A stretch of DNA of 43,441 bases, from contig DHZF01000136.1 in assembly GCA_002414505.1 (NCBI GenBank), positions 38,786 through 82,226 on the forward strand. The letters are read 5' to 3'. A program made the position numbers and the translations under genes. This document shows positions 25,291 to 33,440 of the stretch, in pieces; within the stretch, counting starts at the first letter, position 1, and each line of letters starts with the position of its first letter. Below the pieces are notes generated by a model. The model saw only the letters and a program-made list of their open reading frames with translations, had not been told where the DNA came from and ran no database searches. The DNA is from Hyphomonas sp. UBA5111. Lineage in GTDB: Bacteria; Pseudomonadota; Alphaproteobacteria; Caulobacterales; Hyphomonadaceae.

Positions 25291-25587
25291 ATGTCCAATG
25301 TAGGTTTCAGTGCATATGCCGCGCTCGGCTCGATCAAGCCGACCCAGGTTTCCGAAAAGCCGGCGCAGAACCCGACTGAAAAGTCAGGTCTTGCCGAAGG
25401 ATTCTCGACGTTCAAGGCCGCGCTTCAGGGCGCGGAACAGGCCGCCATGCAGACCGCCGTGTCGGGCGCCGATCCTCATGCCATGGTCGAGGCGCTGGCC
25501 CAGGCCGAACTCGTGCTCGATGCGGCCGTCACCGTACGGGACAAAGTCGTTGAAGCCTATCAGGAATTGCTTCGGATGCCGGTCTGA
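25291..25587 (+). CDS. fliE: FliE, MS ring-rod junction protein
   Basis: A 98-residue FliE with the C-terminal helix motif (DPHAMVEALAQAELVLDAAV and VEAYQELLRMPV). FliE joins the MS ring to the rod and is the first export substrate. I chose the ATG after AAAAAGGGGGG, 13 bases past the flgC stop; the frame is open further upstream only as a shadow of flgC. Confidence 0.93.
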   Translation: MSNVGFSAYAALGSIKPTQVSEKPAQNPTEKSGLAEGFSTFKAALQGAEQAAMQTAVSGADPHAMVEALAQAELVLDAAVTVRDKVVEAYQELLRMPV

Positions 25588-25602
25588 TCAGGGCGGCCAC
25601 AT

Positions 25603-25866
25603 ATGACCGAACTTGCGATCTTTGAAGTGCTGCGCGGGGCGCTCTGGGCGGCGGCCATGATGGCGCTGCCCATTCTTGCCGTAACGCTGGTCCTTGGTTT
25701 CGTCATCGGCCTGTTACAGGCGCTGACGTCCATTCAGGAAATGACGCTCACCTTCGTTCCGAAGATCCTTGCCGTGGTCGTCGTGTTCTTTCTGTCGCTT
25801 GGCTACATGACCCGCATTTGTCTGGACTTTTTCAACAATACCGTCCTCCCCATGATCTCCCGTTAG
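25603..25866 (+). CDS. fliQ: FliQ, flagellar export gate protein
   Basis: An 87-residue protein with two membrane helices (about 15-38 and 52-75) and the FliQ signature GFVIGLLQALTSIQEMTLTF followed by VPKI. FliQ is the four-copy subunit of the FliPQR export pore. It lies between fliE and flhA. Confidence 0.96.
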   Translation: MTELAIFEVLRGALWAAAMMALPILAVTLVLGFVIGLLQALTSIQEMTLTFVPKILAVVVVFFLSLGYMTRICLDFFNNTVLPMISR

Positions 25867-25873
25867 GGCCTCC

Positions 25874-27952
25874 ATGCCGACTTCACGCTTCTTCGATTTG
25901 TCCAAGCCAACAGCGGTCCTTGCGATTGGCTTGATGATGATCATTCTCATCATGGTCCTGCCGGTACCAGCCTGGGTCATGGATATCGGCCTGACCGCGT
26001 CATTTGCCTTTGCCATCCTGATTTTCACGACCAGTATCTTTATCGAAAAGCCTTTGGACTTTTCGTCTTTTCCGAGTGTGCTTTTGGCCTCTCTGATGCT
26101 TCGTCTGGCGCTGAACGTATCCTCGACCAAACTGATCATCAGCCAGGGTCATACAGGGACGGATGCTGCCGGGAATGTCATCGAAGGCTTCGCCATGTTC
26201 ATCATGGGCGGAAACCTGTTTGTCGGTCTCGTGGTGTTCGCGGTACTCGTCATCGTGAACTTCATGGTCATTACAAAGGGTGCGGGCCGGATGGCAGAGG
26301 TCGGCGCGCGCTTCGCACTGGACGCGATGCCTGGCAAGCAGATGGCCATCGATTCCGACCTCGCGGTGGGCGCTATCAGCCATGATGAAGCGCGCAGCCG
26401 CCGCCAGAAGGAACAGGAGGAGGCTGCATTCCTCGGCTCTCTTGATGGTGCGTCGAAATTTGTGAAGGGCGATGCGATCGCCGGCTTGTTGATCACCGCG
26501 CTGAACCTTGTCGCCGGTATCGGTTTCGGCATCGCGGCGCATGGTCTCAGCTTTACGCAGGCGCTCAGCAATTACTCCATCCTGACCGTGGGTGATGGTC
26601 TGGTCTCCCAGATTCCGTCCGTGATCGTGTCCGTGTCAGCTGCCATGCTTCTGGCCAAGGGCCGCGAAGACGGCGCGATCGATCTGGCTCTGGGCGCCCA
26701 GTTGGGCGGCAATGCCACGTCCCTGATGATCGTGTCCGGTATCCTGGCCGTCTTCGCGCTCTTTCCCGGCTTGCCCTTCATTCCCTTCATGCTGGCTGCG
26801 GCGGCGTTCGCCACGGCCTCCTTCTACATTCGCAGCCGCGAGCGTGAGCTGGCCGCAAAAGCGGAAGCGGGCGAAATCGAAGAGCCACAGACCAGCCTTG
26901 TCATTGGCGACTCAATTCATTCCGACGAGATCCATCTGGAAGTTGCGCCGGACCTTGTCGGTATGGTGTTGCAGGGGGCAGGCGGGTTCGAAAGCCGCAT
27001 CGACAAGATTCGCAGGTATATCGCGGAGGAGTATGGTTTTGTCCTCCCGTCCATTCGGATGACTGACAATCCAACCCTGACCAAGAACGAATACCGTATC
27101 CGCATTCAGGGCGTACGCGTGGACAGCGGTCTTGTCCGTCCGGGCTCATTGCTTGCGCTGATGGAAGACGGTCAACTGCCGCACCTTCAGGGCGAGAAGG
27201 TCAAGGAGCCGGTCTACAAAGCGGCGGCGCGCTGGCTGCCGAACACAAAGAAACAGGAACTGGCCGCCGCCGGCATCCCGGCCGTCGAGCCGACCGAGGT
27301 GCTCGCCACCCATATGCTGGAAGTCATCCAGGCCAATTTCACCCTCGTCTTCACGCGTATGGTCATGCTCGACACGCTGGATGCGCTGACTCATATCAGC
27401 GACAGCGACCGGGCGGCTGCCAACCGGCGGTTCCTTGACGAATACATTCCCGGCAAGGTCAGCCCGGAACTCCTTCTGTCGGTCCTTCGCCTGTTGCTGG
27501 AAGAGCGCGTTTCGATCCGCAATTTGTTCCTGATCGTCGAAACGATTGCCGAAGTGAAAGCCCAGTCCAGCGCGCCGTCGCGTATCGTCGAGTTGGTCCG
27601 CCAGCGGCTTGGCTTCCAGATCGTGGACCGGCTTCAGGATGGCCAGGGCCGCCTGCCGCTGCTCCAGCTCTCCACGAATTGGGAGCAGAAATTCAACGAG
27701 CACGAAATCTCGCGGGAAGATGGCGGATCGGATATTGCCCTGCCGCCGGAAATGTTTGGAGAGCTGACAACAGCGGTGCAGGCAAAGCTCAACGAGATGG
27801 CGCAAAAAGGCGTCGTTGCCGCGGTGGCCACCTCCTCACGTCGGCGGCGTTTCCTCCAAACGGTCCTCGCCAGCAAGGGCGTTCGCAATGCCGTGCTTGC
27901 CTATGAGGAGATCGGCTCCAAGAGCAAGCCGTATATTGTAGGCGTCGTCTGA
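25874..27952 (+). CDS. flhA: FlhA, flagellar export gate protein
   Basis: A 692-residue protein of normal length. The N-terminal half has about eight membrane helices and the FHIPEP-type signature (SSFPSVLLASLMLRLALNVS at about 60-79); the cytoplasmic C-terminal domain (about 350-692) has the usual four-subdomain size. FlhA forms the nonameric ring that docks substrates and chaperones and drives export. The frame is intact. Its stop overlaps the fliR ATG (TGATG). Confidence 0.97.
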   Translation: MPTSRFFDLSKPTAVLAIGLMMIILIMVLPVPAWVMDIGLTASFAFAILIFTTSIFIEKPLDFSSFPSVLLASLMLRLALNVSSTKLIISQGHTGTDAAGNVIEGFAMFIMGGNLFVGLVVFAVLVIVNFMVITKGAGRMAEVGARFALDAMPGKQMAIDSDLAVGAISHDEARSRRQKEQEEAAFLGSLDGASKFVKGDAIAGLLITALNLVAGIGFGIAAHGLSFTQALSNYSILTVGDGLVSQIPSVIVSVSAAMLLAKGREDGAIDLALGAQLGGNATSLMIVSGILAVFALFPGLPFIPFMLAAAAFATASFYIRSRERELAAKAEAGEIEEPQTSLVIGDSIHSDEIHLEVAPDLVGMVLQGAGGFESRIDKIRRYIAEEYGFVLPSIRMTDNPTLTKNEYRIRIQGVRVDSGLVRPGSLLALMEDGQLPHLQGEKVKEPVYKAAARWLPNTKKQELAAAGIPAVEPTEVLATHMLEVIQANFTLVFTRMVMLDTLDALTHISDSDRAAANRRFLDEYIPGKVSPELLLSVLRLLLEERVSIRNLFLIVETIAEVKAQSSAPSRIVELVRQRLGFQIVDRLQDGQGRLPLLQLSTNWEQKFNEHEISREDGGSDIALPPEMFGELTTAVQAKLNEMAQKGVVAAVATSSRRRRFLQTVLASKGVRNAVLAYEEIGSKSKPYIVGVV

Positions 27953-28707
27953 TGCTGGAAGGGTTGCCATTCGGGCCTCAACTCTCGGCCTGGATCATCC
28001 TGTTCATGCTGATCGTGGCCCGGCTCACCTTTGTGATTTTCCTGATGCCGGGCATTGGCGACCAGACCGTGCCGGCGCGTGTGCGCGTGTCCCTCCTGCT
28101 CGGCGCGGCCACCCTGTTTGCCATGTCGGGCATTGTGTCGGCGCCTTCTGATATTTCGATCGCCAACTTTTTGGGCCTTGTGGGGGCGGAGACCATCATC
28201 GGCCTTGGCCTTGGCGTCCTGTTGCGAACATCGATCTGGATATTGAATATGGCGGGCGCCCTGATTGCCCAGACGATCGGGCTGTCGCAGATGCTCGGCA
28301 TCGCGCTCGACACAGAGGCACAGACCGTTGTGTCCAACATGCTGGCCATGGCTGGCGCTGTCCTGCTTCTGTCTGCCGACTATCATGTCAGCGTCTTCGT
28401 CAGGTTGGCGGAAACCTATTCCGAGATCCCCGTGGGCGCGCTCACCCAGTTCGACCAGTCCTTTGTGATCGAGGGCATGTTCACGGCCATCAAGTTCGCT
28501 GTTCTGATTGCCTGGCCGTTCGTGGCGATCAATTTGCTCTACAATATTTCGCTGGGTTTCATAAACAAGGCGCTGCCGTCCCTGATGGTTGCCTTTGTCG
28601 GCGCGCCCTTCATGATCGGGGCAGGGTTTGTGCTTCTGGCCATTTCGGTATCAACTATTCTCATAGTCTGGATGGACCGGGTGTCCGGCTCCATTGGCTG
28701 GTGGTGA
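27952..28707 (+). CDS. fliR: FliR, flagellar export gate protein
   Basis: A 251-residue membrane protein with about six hydrophobic segments. FliR-type blocks include RLTFVIFLMPGIGDQTVPAR and GALIAQTIGLSQMLGIALDT. FliR is the single-copy subunit that closes the FliPQR pore and contacts FlhB. It overlaps flhA by one base and is followed by flhB after eight bases. Confidence 0.95.
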   Translation: MLEGLPFGPQLSAWIILFMLIVARLTFVIFLMPGIGDQTVPARVRVSLLLGAATLFAMSGIVSAPSDISIANFLGLVGAETIIGLGLGVLLRTSIWILNMAGALIAQTIGLSQMLGIALDTEAQTVVSNMLAMAGAVLLLSADYHVSVFVRLAETYSEIPVGALTQFDQSFVIEGMFTAIKFAVLIAWPFVAINLLYNISLGFINKALPSLMVAFVGAPFMIGAGFVLLAISVSTILIVWMDRVSGSIGWW

Positions 28708-28715
28708 GGTAGACA

Positions 28716-29798
28716 ATGGCCGAAGATCAGTCGGGAGGTGGCGAGAAGGAGTTCGAGGCAACCGAACAAAAGCGCCGTGAAGCGCGCCGGGAAGGAAATG
28801 TTGCCCAGTCCAAGGAAGCCAATACATTTGCCCTATTCGCCGGCATCATCATCGCAGCCATCGTGTTCAGCGCAGTGGTGGCGGGCGCAATGTTCAACGA
28901 GTTCTCCTCGCTGATGTATCATGCTGACAGTTATGCGACTGACGTATTTGATGATGGCGGCGGCGCGACCAAGGCTTGGCTGGTTCGTACACTGGTCAAG
29001 GTGATCCCCTTGTTTGCGATCCTTGCGGCCCTCGTGCTTGCGACGCTCGTCATCCAGCAGTCGATCGCGTTCTCGGTGAAGAAGATCAAGCTTGAATTCA
29101 ACAAGATTTCCCCGACCGAAAATCTGAAGAAGAAATATGGCACCAAGGGCCTGCTCGATTTTCTAAAGGATATGGCAAAGATGCTGTTCGCCGGCGGGCT
29201 GGCGGCCGTATTCCTCTATGGATTTGCCCAGCACTATTATGCCAGCAGCGCGGTAGAGCTTGGCCACTTTTTCAATTTCACCTTCACTCAGGTCCTAACT
29301 CTCTTCCTCATCTTCGGGGCTTTCCAGTTCGCGCTTGCCGCCATCGACTTGCCATTGCAGCGGCAATTGCACGCCAACAAGCTGAAGATGAGCCGGGAAG
29401 ATATCAAGAAGGAGCAGAAGCAGAGCGAAGGCGACCCGCAACTCAAGCAGAAGCGGCGTGAGAAGGCGTCCAGCATGAGCCGCAACCAGATGATGCAGAA
29501 CGTCAAGACGGCGACGGTCGTCATGGTCAACCCGGAGCATTACGCCGTCGCCCTCAAATGGGATCCGGAAGGTGGTCGCGCGCCTGTCTGCATCGCCAAG
29601 GGGGTCGATCACCTTGCCGCCAAGATTCGCGAAACGGCGACGGCCAATGATATACCGATCTATCGCGATCCTCCCTCGACACGGTCGATCTACCGCTTGG
29701 TCGACATTGATGAAGAAATCCATCCGGATCATTTCGCTGCTGTGGCTGCCGCGATCAGCTTCGTGGATCGTGTCCGCAAACAGACACAGGGGAGCTGA
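28716..29798 (+). CDS. flhB: FlhB, export switch protein with an NPEH cleavage motif
   Basis: A 360-residue FlhB of normal length. It opens with TEQKRREARREGNVAQSKE, has four membrane helices (about 35-60, 92-118, 150-172 and 188-212), and ends in the cytoplasmic domain that sets substrate specificity. The autocleavage site, normally Asn-Pro-Thr-His, reads Asn272-Pro-Glu-His275 (codons AAC CCG GAG CAT at 29529-29540) within VVMVNPEHYAVALKWDPE. Asn-Pro and His are kept. FlhB sheds its C-terminal part when FliK signals that the hook is complete. The stop overlaps the next ATG (TGATG). Confidence 0.97.
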   Translation: MAEDQSGGGEKEFEATEQKRREARREGNVAQSKEANTFALFAGIIIAAIVFSAVVAGAMFNEFSSLMYHADSYATDVFDDGGGATKAWLVRTLVKVIPLFAILAALVLATLVIQQSIAFSVKKIKLEFNKISPTENLKKKYGTKGLLDFLKDMAKMLFAGGLAAVFLYGFAQHYYASSAVELGHFFNFTFTQVLTLFLIFGAFQFALAAIDLPLQRQLHANKLKMSREDIKKEQKQSEGDPQLKQKRREKASSMSRNQMMQNVKTATVVMVNPEHYAVALKWDPEGGRAPVCIAKGVDHLAAKIRETATANDIPIYRDPPSTRSIYRLVDIDEEIHPDHFAAVAAAISFVDRVRKQTQGS

Positions 29799-30130
29799 TG
29801 GCAGACCCGCGCCCGAAACTGCTCAAGCTTGTCGCGCTGAAACGTCAGAAGGCAGAGCAATCCCTGGCCATTGTTCAGGCCCGGCTTCGCGAGCTCGCGA
29901 AAGAACTGGACACTCTGCAATCGGAATTCTCCAAAGCGGACCAGGCCGGAGACATCCAGGCGCTCATGCTGGCAAGCCGGTATGGCCATGCCGTGCGTGT
30001 GCAGCGGGAGATGGACCTCAAGCGGTCAGAAATCGCGCAGACAAAACTGCACCTCCATCAGGCCAGGGAAGACCTCAAGATGATCCTGAATTCCGAAGAC
30101 CAGCTGAACCAGATGGGTGTGAAGTCCTGA
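29798..30130 (+). CDS. FliJ-like coiled-coil protein (putative)
   Basis: A 110-residue, charged and almost wholly helical protein (LKRQKAEQSLAIVQARLREL, then LDTLQSEFSKADQAG). It is coupled to flhB by a TGATG junction and ends the operon. FliJ, the coiled-coil stalk of the FliI ATPase, has this size and form but is normally next to fliI; here fliI is alone on the other strand and no other fliJ candidate is seen. The name rests on shape and context. It could be another export accessory protein. Confidence 0.5.
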   Translation: MADPRPKLLKLVALKRQKAEQSLAIVQARLRELAKELDTLQSEFSKADQAGDIQALMLASRYGHAVRVQREMDLKRSEIAQTKLHLHQAREDLKMILNSEDQLNQMGVKS

Positions 30131-30147
30131 GGGCCAGGTCATGGCCC
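30131..30147 (+). terminator. Weak hairpin after the flhB operon
   Basis: The arms GGGCC and GGCCC flank a seven-base loop directly after the stop codon. There is no T-run, so termination by this hairpin alone is doubtful. It lies in the 37-base gap to the convergent diguanylate cyclase gene. Confidence 0.25.
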
Positions 30148-30167
30148 GGTGCTATACAGGGATCAAA

Positions 30168-31241
30168 TCAGGCGGCGTTTGAGGCCAGATCGTCGGCTTG
30201 CACGCGATTGCGACCATTGCTCTTGGCGAGGTAAAGTCGCTGGTCTGCCTGTTCGATCAGGTCGCTCATGGCCATGCCAGGCTGATACTGGGTGACCCCG
30301 AAAGAGGCCGTGATAGCGCCAATGGGAGTCTTCGTTCCCTTCAGGACAAGCTTCCGCTGGAACATTTGTTCCCGGATCCTGTCGATCAGCTGGGCCGCCT
30401 GTTGGACGCTCGTCGCCGGCAGGATGATCGCAAACTCCTCGCCGCCATAACGCGCGACAAGGTCCTTGCCCTTGATGTTATTGGTGATGATCGATGCAAA
30501 GATCTTGAGGATCTCGTCACCAACCCGATGCCCGAAATTGTCATTCACGCGCTTGAAATGGTCGAGATCGGCCATCACGAGGCTCAGGCTCGATCCATGT
30601 TTCTTTGCCGCATCCACTTCTGCGGCCAGTCGCAGATCGAAGGCGCGCCGATTGTAGATTGAGGTCAGCGGGTCGCGCATGCTCTCATTGCGCACGGCTT
30701 CGAGTTCCTGCTGCAGTCTTTCGATCTGCTTCTTGGAAGCCATCAGGCCCTCACTCAGCTGGCGGCTGTGTTCGGTCATGCGGCGGCTTTCCGACATCAG
30801 GCGGGCCACTGCGGTGGAAAGGGCATTCGACGAGCTCGTATCAGACAGGCCGCGCTCAATCTGCTTCAACGCAAGTTCGAACTGGTCGCTGTTTTCCACG
30901 CTGGTGCCGACAAGGTCCAGGACGCTGGATAATTGCTGCTCGACTTCGCGCCCGATATTTTCCCGCTTCACATGGTCATCGGTGGGACGAAGGTGCAAAT
31001 TGTAGACTTCGTCGATTTCATACTGGCATAGCCCGCCACGTTCCAGCATCTCGTCGACCGCGACCACGATCTTCTTGTCGGATTTTGCAGCGTAGGCGAA
31101 CATCAATGCGAATGTGTTGGGAAAGGGCGGCGTGCCATGTTGCGCGATGAGTTCGGTCGCAACACCTGCGTGTTCATACACTTTGGCAAAGGCCTGCTGG
31201 TCCTCAGGACATACGAATACAGGCGTTTTGGACTCGTTCAT
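30168..31241 (-). CDS. GGDEF diguanylate cyclase
   Basis: A 357-residue soluble protein. The C-terminal GGDEF domain (about 186-350) has the start DPLTSIYNRRAFD, the metal-binding MADLDHFKRVND and an intact active site GGEEF (266-270), so it should make c-di-GMP from GTP. At the inhibitory site the usual RxxD reads Lys257-Gly-Lys-Asp260. The N-terminal 150 residues are an unnamed domain, followed by a coiled coil (about 150-185). This plan resembles DgcB of Caulobacter, which links motor state to surface attachment, but homology beyond GGDEF is inferred. It faces the flagellar block tail to tail. A CtrA-like site lies upstream. Confidence 0.92.
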   Translation of the reverse strand: MNESKTPVFVCPEDQQAFAKVYEHAGVATELIAQHGTPPFPNTFALMFAYAAKSDKKIVVAVDEMLERGGLCQYEIDEVYNLHLRPTDDHVKRENIGREVEQQLSSVLDLVGTSVENSDQFELALKQIERGLSDTSSSNALSTAVARLMSESRRMTEHSRQLSEGLMASKKQIERLQQELEAVRNESMRDPLTSIYNRRAFDLRLAAEVDAAKKHGSSLSLVMADLDHFKRVNDNFGHRVGDEILKIFASIITNNIKGKDLVARYGGEEFAIILPATSVQQAAQLIDRIREQMFQRKLVLKGTKTPIGAITASFGVTQYQPGMAMSDLIEQADQRLYLAKSNGRNRVQADDLASNAA

Positions 31242-31299
31242 CTGAATCCATCCCCATTGATCAATTATCAGTCGTCAGCTGTGACCTTAAGGGGGGCCT

Positions 31300-31315
31300 G
31301 TTCAAATAAGGTTAA
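31300..31315 (-). promoter_or_regulatory. CtrA-like site upstream of the diguanylate cyclase
   Basis: On the minus strand the sequence reads TTAA-N7-TGAAC, one mismatch from TTAA-N7-TTAAC, about 60 bases upstream of the start codon. The gap 31242-31395 is AT-rich and otherwise shows no clear element. Confidence 0.3.
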
Positions 31316-31395
31316 ATGAATTGATAAGACTGCACGTTGATTGGGTTTTCAGCGGGGAAAATGCCCCAAATGGCAAAAACTTCTCCCCCAATCCC

Positions 31396-31472
31396 TGGCG
31401 ATCCCGGCGCGATTCGAACGCGCGACCTACAGATTAGGAATCTGTTGCTCTATCCTGCTGAGCTACGGGACC
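31396..31472 (-). tRNA. tRNA-Arg (anticodon CCT)
   Basis: On the minus strand a full cloverleaf can be drawn: acceptor GGTCCCG paired with CGGGATC, D arm GCTC/GAGC, anticodon arm ACAGA/TCTGT around loop TTCCTAA, and T arm GCGCG/CGCGC around TTCGAAT. The discriminator is G and CCA is encoded. The anticodon CCT reads AGG. It stands alone, and no integrase or attachment repeat is seen beside it. Confidence 0.97.
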
Positions 31473-31589
31473 GCTGGTTGGGTTCGGCTATACGGTAATT
31501 GCGACGCGGATTGAAGTCGCCAATTTCCGGCTCTACGCTGCGGGGCAGGGGGCGTCGCAAACTTCCGGCGCGGCAGATGGACGAACGGC

Positions 31590-32357
31590 ATGGCACGATC
31601 GACAGGATGGTTAGGGATGGTCCTCATCCTCGCTGCGTGCAGCGCTCCCGGCCCCCTGGACGAACTCGAGCCTGGTGAACGCGGCCGAGTCGTGCGCGTG
31701 GTCGATGGCGATACGATCGTGCTGGATACGGGCCAAAGCGTCCGTCTGGTTGGTATCGAGGCCCCATCCGGCGGGTACAAGGAGCGTGAACCCCAACCCT
31801 ATCACACCGAGTCCAAACGCATGATGGAAGACATGGTGCTCGGCCGGAAGATTCAGCTCCATTATGGCGGACTGACGCGCGACCGGTATGACCGAGCGCT
31901 CGCCCATGCGCAGACGGTGGATGCGCTCGGGCCGACATTCTGGCTCAATGCGGAGATGGTGAAACGTGGCGGCGCGCGGGTTCGAGTCTATCCGGACACA
32001 GCAGCAGCGAATGCACCCCTTCTGGAGTTCGAGCGCGACGCGCGACGGCAGGAAACTGGCCTGTGGCGTTCGATGCAGTATCGCATACCCTATGCCAGCG
32101 ACCTGCCGGAAACTTTCGAGGGCTTCCAGCTCGTGCGGGGGCATGTCGTCAATATGCAGGGGACTGACGGATATGGGGCTGTCTGCGACCTCTCGCTTGA
32201 GGGCTCCCCGCTGAAGTTGCAAATCCAGACAGCGGCTGCGTCGCTATGCCAGGAAGCGCCCGGGCATATGGTTTTGGCGCGTGGCTATGTGCGCGGCAAC
32301 AAAATGGAAATCTCCCATACGCTCAATTTCGAGTTCATGGAGGCCCCGACCCATTAG
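31590..32357 (+). CDS. Nuclease-fold (SNase-like) lipoprotein
   Basis: A 255-residue protein with a lipoprotein signal (VLILAAC, Cys17) and a staphylococcal-nuclease-like domain (about 30-150: VVRVVDGDTIVLDTGQSVRL then VGIEAP, later RDRYDRALAHAQ). In nuclease the catalytic set is Arg35, Glu43 and Arg87, with Asp21 and Asp40 binding calcium. Here both Arg are present (Arg52, Arg102) and the DGDT Asp is kept, but the Asp40 position is Glu57 and the Glu43 position is Ser60. Activity is therefore doubtful. The C-terminal 90 residues are of unknown type. It would sit on the periplasmic face of a membrane. Its stop overlaps that of rpoH. Confidence 0.82.
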   Translation: MARSTGWLGMVLILAACSAPGPLDELEPGERGRVVRVVDGDTIVLDTGQSVRLVGIEAPSGGYKEREPQPYHTESKRMMEDMVLGRKIQLHYGGLTRDRYDRALAHAQTVDALGPTFWLNAEMVKRGGARVRVYPDTAAANAPLLEFERDARRQETGLWRSMQYRIPYASDLPETFEGFQLVRGHVVNMQGTDGYGAVCDLSLEGSPLKLQIQTAAASLCQEAPGHMVLARGYVRGNKMEISHTLNFEFMEAPTH

Positions 32358-33241
32358 GTGCCGGGCAGCAAGCCGGCTTCGTCCGGGTCGCCGACAATGC
32401 GCTCGAGCGCGCGGCGCAGCTTGCCCAGTGCCTGATGTTCGATCTGCCGCACACGTTCCTTCGAAATGCCGAGTTCGTGACCAAGGGTTTCGAGCGTGAC
32501 GGAATCCTCGCAGAGGCGGCGCTGCATGATGATATGCGTCTCGCGTGGGTTCAGCGCCTTCAGCGCATTGGCGATCCATTCCTTGCGGCGCGTGGAGTCC
32601 CGCGACTCCATGACCTGCTGTTCGGGAATGGGCGCGGCGTCGGGCAGGAGGTCCTGCCACTCGCCATCGCCATCCACCGCCATGGGGGCGTTGAGAGACC
32701 GGTCGGAAGCGGACAGGCGCGACGCCATGTTTTCCACGTCGCGCTCCGGCACGCCGAGATGCTCGGCAATCCATGTCCGGTTTTCCCGGGTCATCACACC
32801 GTCGCCAGTATCGTCGATGCGGGCGCGCAGGCGGCGCAGATTGAAGAAGAGAGATTTCTGGGACGAAGTTGTCCCCGTGCGCACAATCGACCAGTTGCGC
32901 AACACAAAGTCCTGGATGGAGGAGCGGATCCACCAGCTGGCATAGGTCGAGAAACGTACCTTCCGGTCAGGCTCGAACCGGGCGGCGGCCATCATCAGGC
33001 CGACATTCCCTTCCGAAACGAGGTCCGGCATGGGGAGGCCATAATGGCGAAATTTCGAGGCCATGGCGATCACGAGGCGAAGATAGGCGCGGGTCAGTTC
33101 ATGCAGGGCGCGCTCATCTTCTTCCTCGCGCCAGCGGCGGGCAAGATCCAGCTCATGCTCGGCTTCCAGCATCGGCGCCTTCATCGCCTTTTTCACATAG
33201 GTACGATCCGCAGGTCCGTTGGAGCTATAGGCATTTGCCAT
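32354..33241 (-). CDS. rpoH: RpoH, heat-shock sigma factor (sigma-32)
   Basis: A 295-residue sigma-70-family protein. Region 2 is clear (HYGLPMPDLVSEGNVGLMMA, then RFSTYASWWIRSSIQDFVLR), the RpoH box reads QKSLFFNLRRLRARI, and region 4 ends with GISKERVRQIEHQALGKLRR. RpoH directs RNA polymerase to heat-shock promoters. Length is normal. A strong AAGGAG sequence (complement of 33252-33257) precedes the ATG. Alphaproteobacteria may have two rpoH genes; which one this is cannot be told here. Confidence 0.94.
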   Translation of the reverse strand: MANAYSSNGPADRTYVKKAMKAPMLEAEHELDLARRWREEEDERALHELTRAYLRLVIAMASKFRHYGLPMPDLVSEGNVGLMMAAARFEPDRKVRFSTYASWWIRSSIQDFVLRNWSIVRTGTTSSQKSLFFNLRRLRARIDDTGDGVMTRENRTWIAEHLGVPERDVENMASRLSASDRSLNAPMAVDGDGEWQDLLPDAAPIPEQQVMESRDSTRRKEWIANALKALNPRETHIIMQRRLCEDSVTLETLGHELGISKERVRQIEHQALGKLRRALERIVGDPDEAGLLPGT

Positions 33242-33376
33242 GACGGGTCATCTCCTTCTGCGACGGGCATGTTGCCAAACTAACACAGTCTCTACGGGCT
33301 AGAGCGCATGCTGGATCAGAATCGTTCCCAACTTTAATCACTTTATGGAGAGCGCCATGAGGAGCGCGGCCCAGGC

Positions 33377-33406
33377 TTGACCTTATGGCGACATCGCCAG
33401 TACGGT
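33377..33406 (+). promoter_or_regulatory. Possible promoter of mmcB
   Basis: TTGACC (33377-33382) and TACGGT (33401-33406) are 18 bases apart and resemble -35 and -10 elements. The LexA box starts four bases later, so a bound repressor would cover the transcription start. Confidence 0.35.
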
Positions 33407-33410
33407 TTCG

Positions 33411-33425
33411 GAACATTAGGCGAAC
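33411..33425. promoter_or_regulatory. LexA box (SOS operator) upstream of mmcB
   Basis: The sequence GAAC-N7-GAAC is an exact match, read on the other strand, to the alphaproteobacterial LexA box GTTC-N7-GTTC. It ends 15 bases before the mmcB ATG. MmcB is SOS-induced in Caulobacter, so the site fits the gene. Confidence 0.75.
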
Positions 33426-33440
33426 GAAATTGAGGCACTC

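Noticed and set aside
31396..31472. tRNA-Arg as an integration site of a mobile element
   Set aside because: No integrase, no repeat of the tRNA 3' end and no foreign-looking genes were seen next to it.
32246..33283. A 345-residue frame antisense to rpoH
   Set aside because: rpoH has all sigma regions intact; the opposite frame has no motif.
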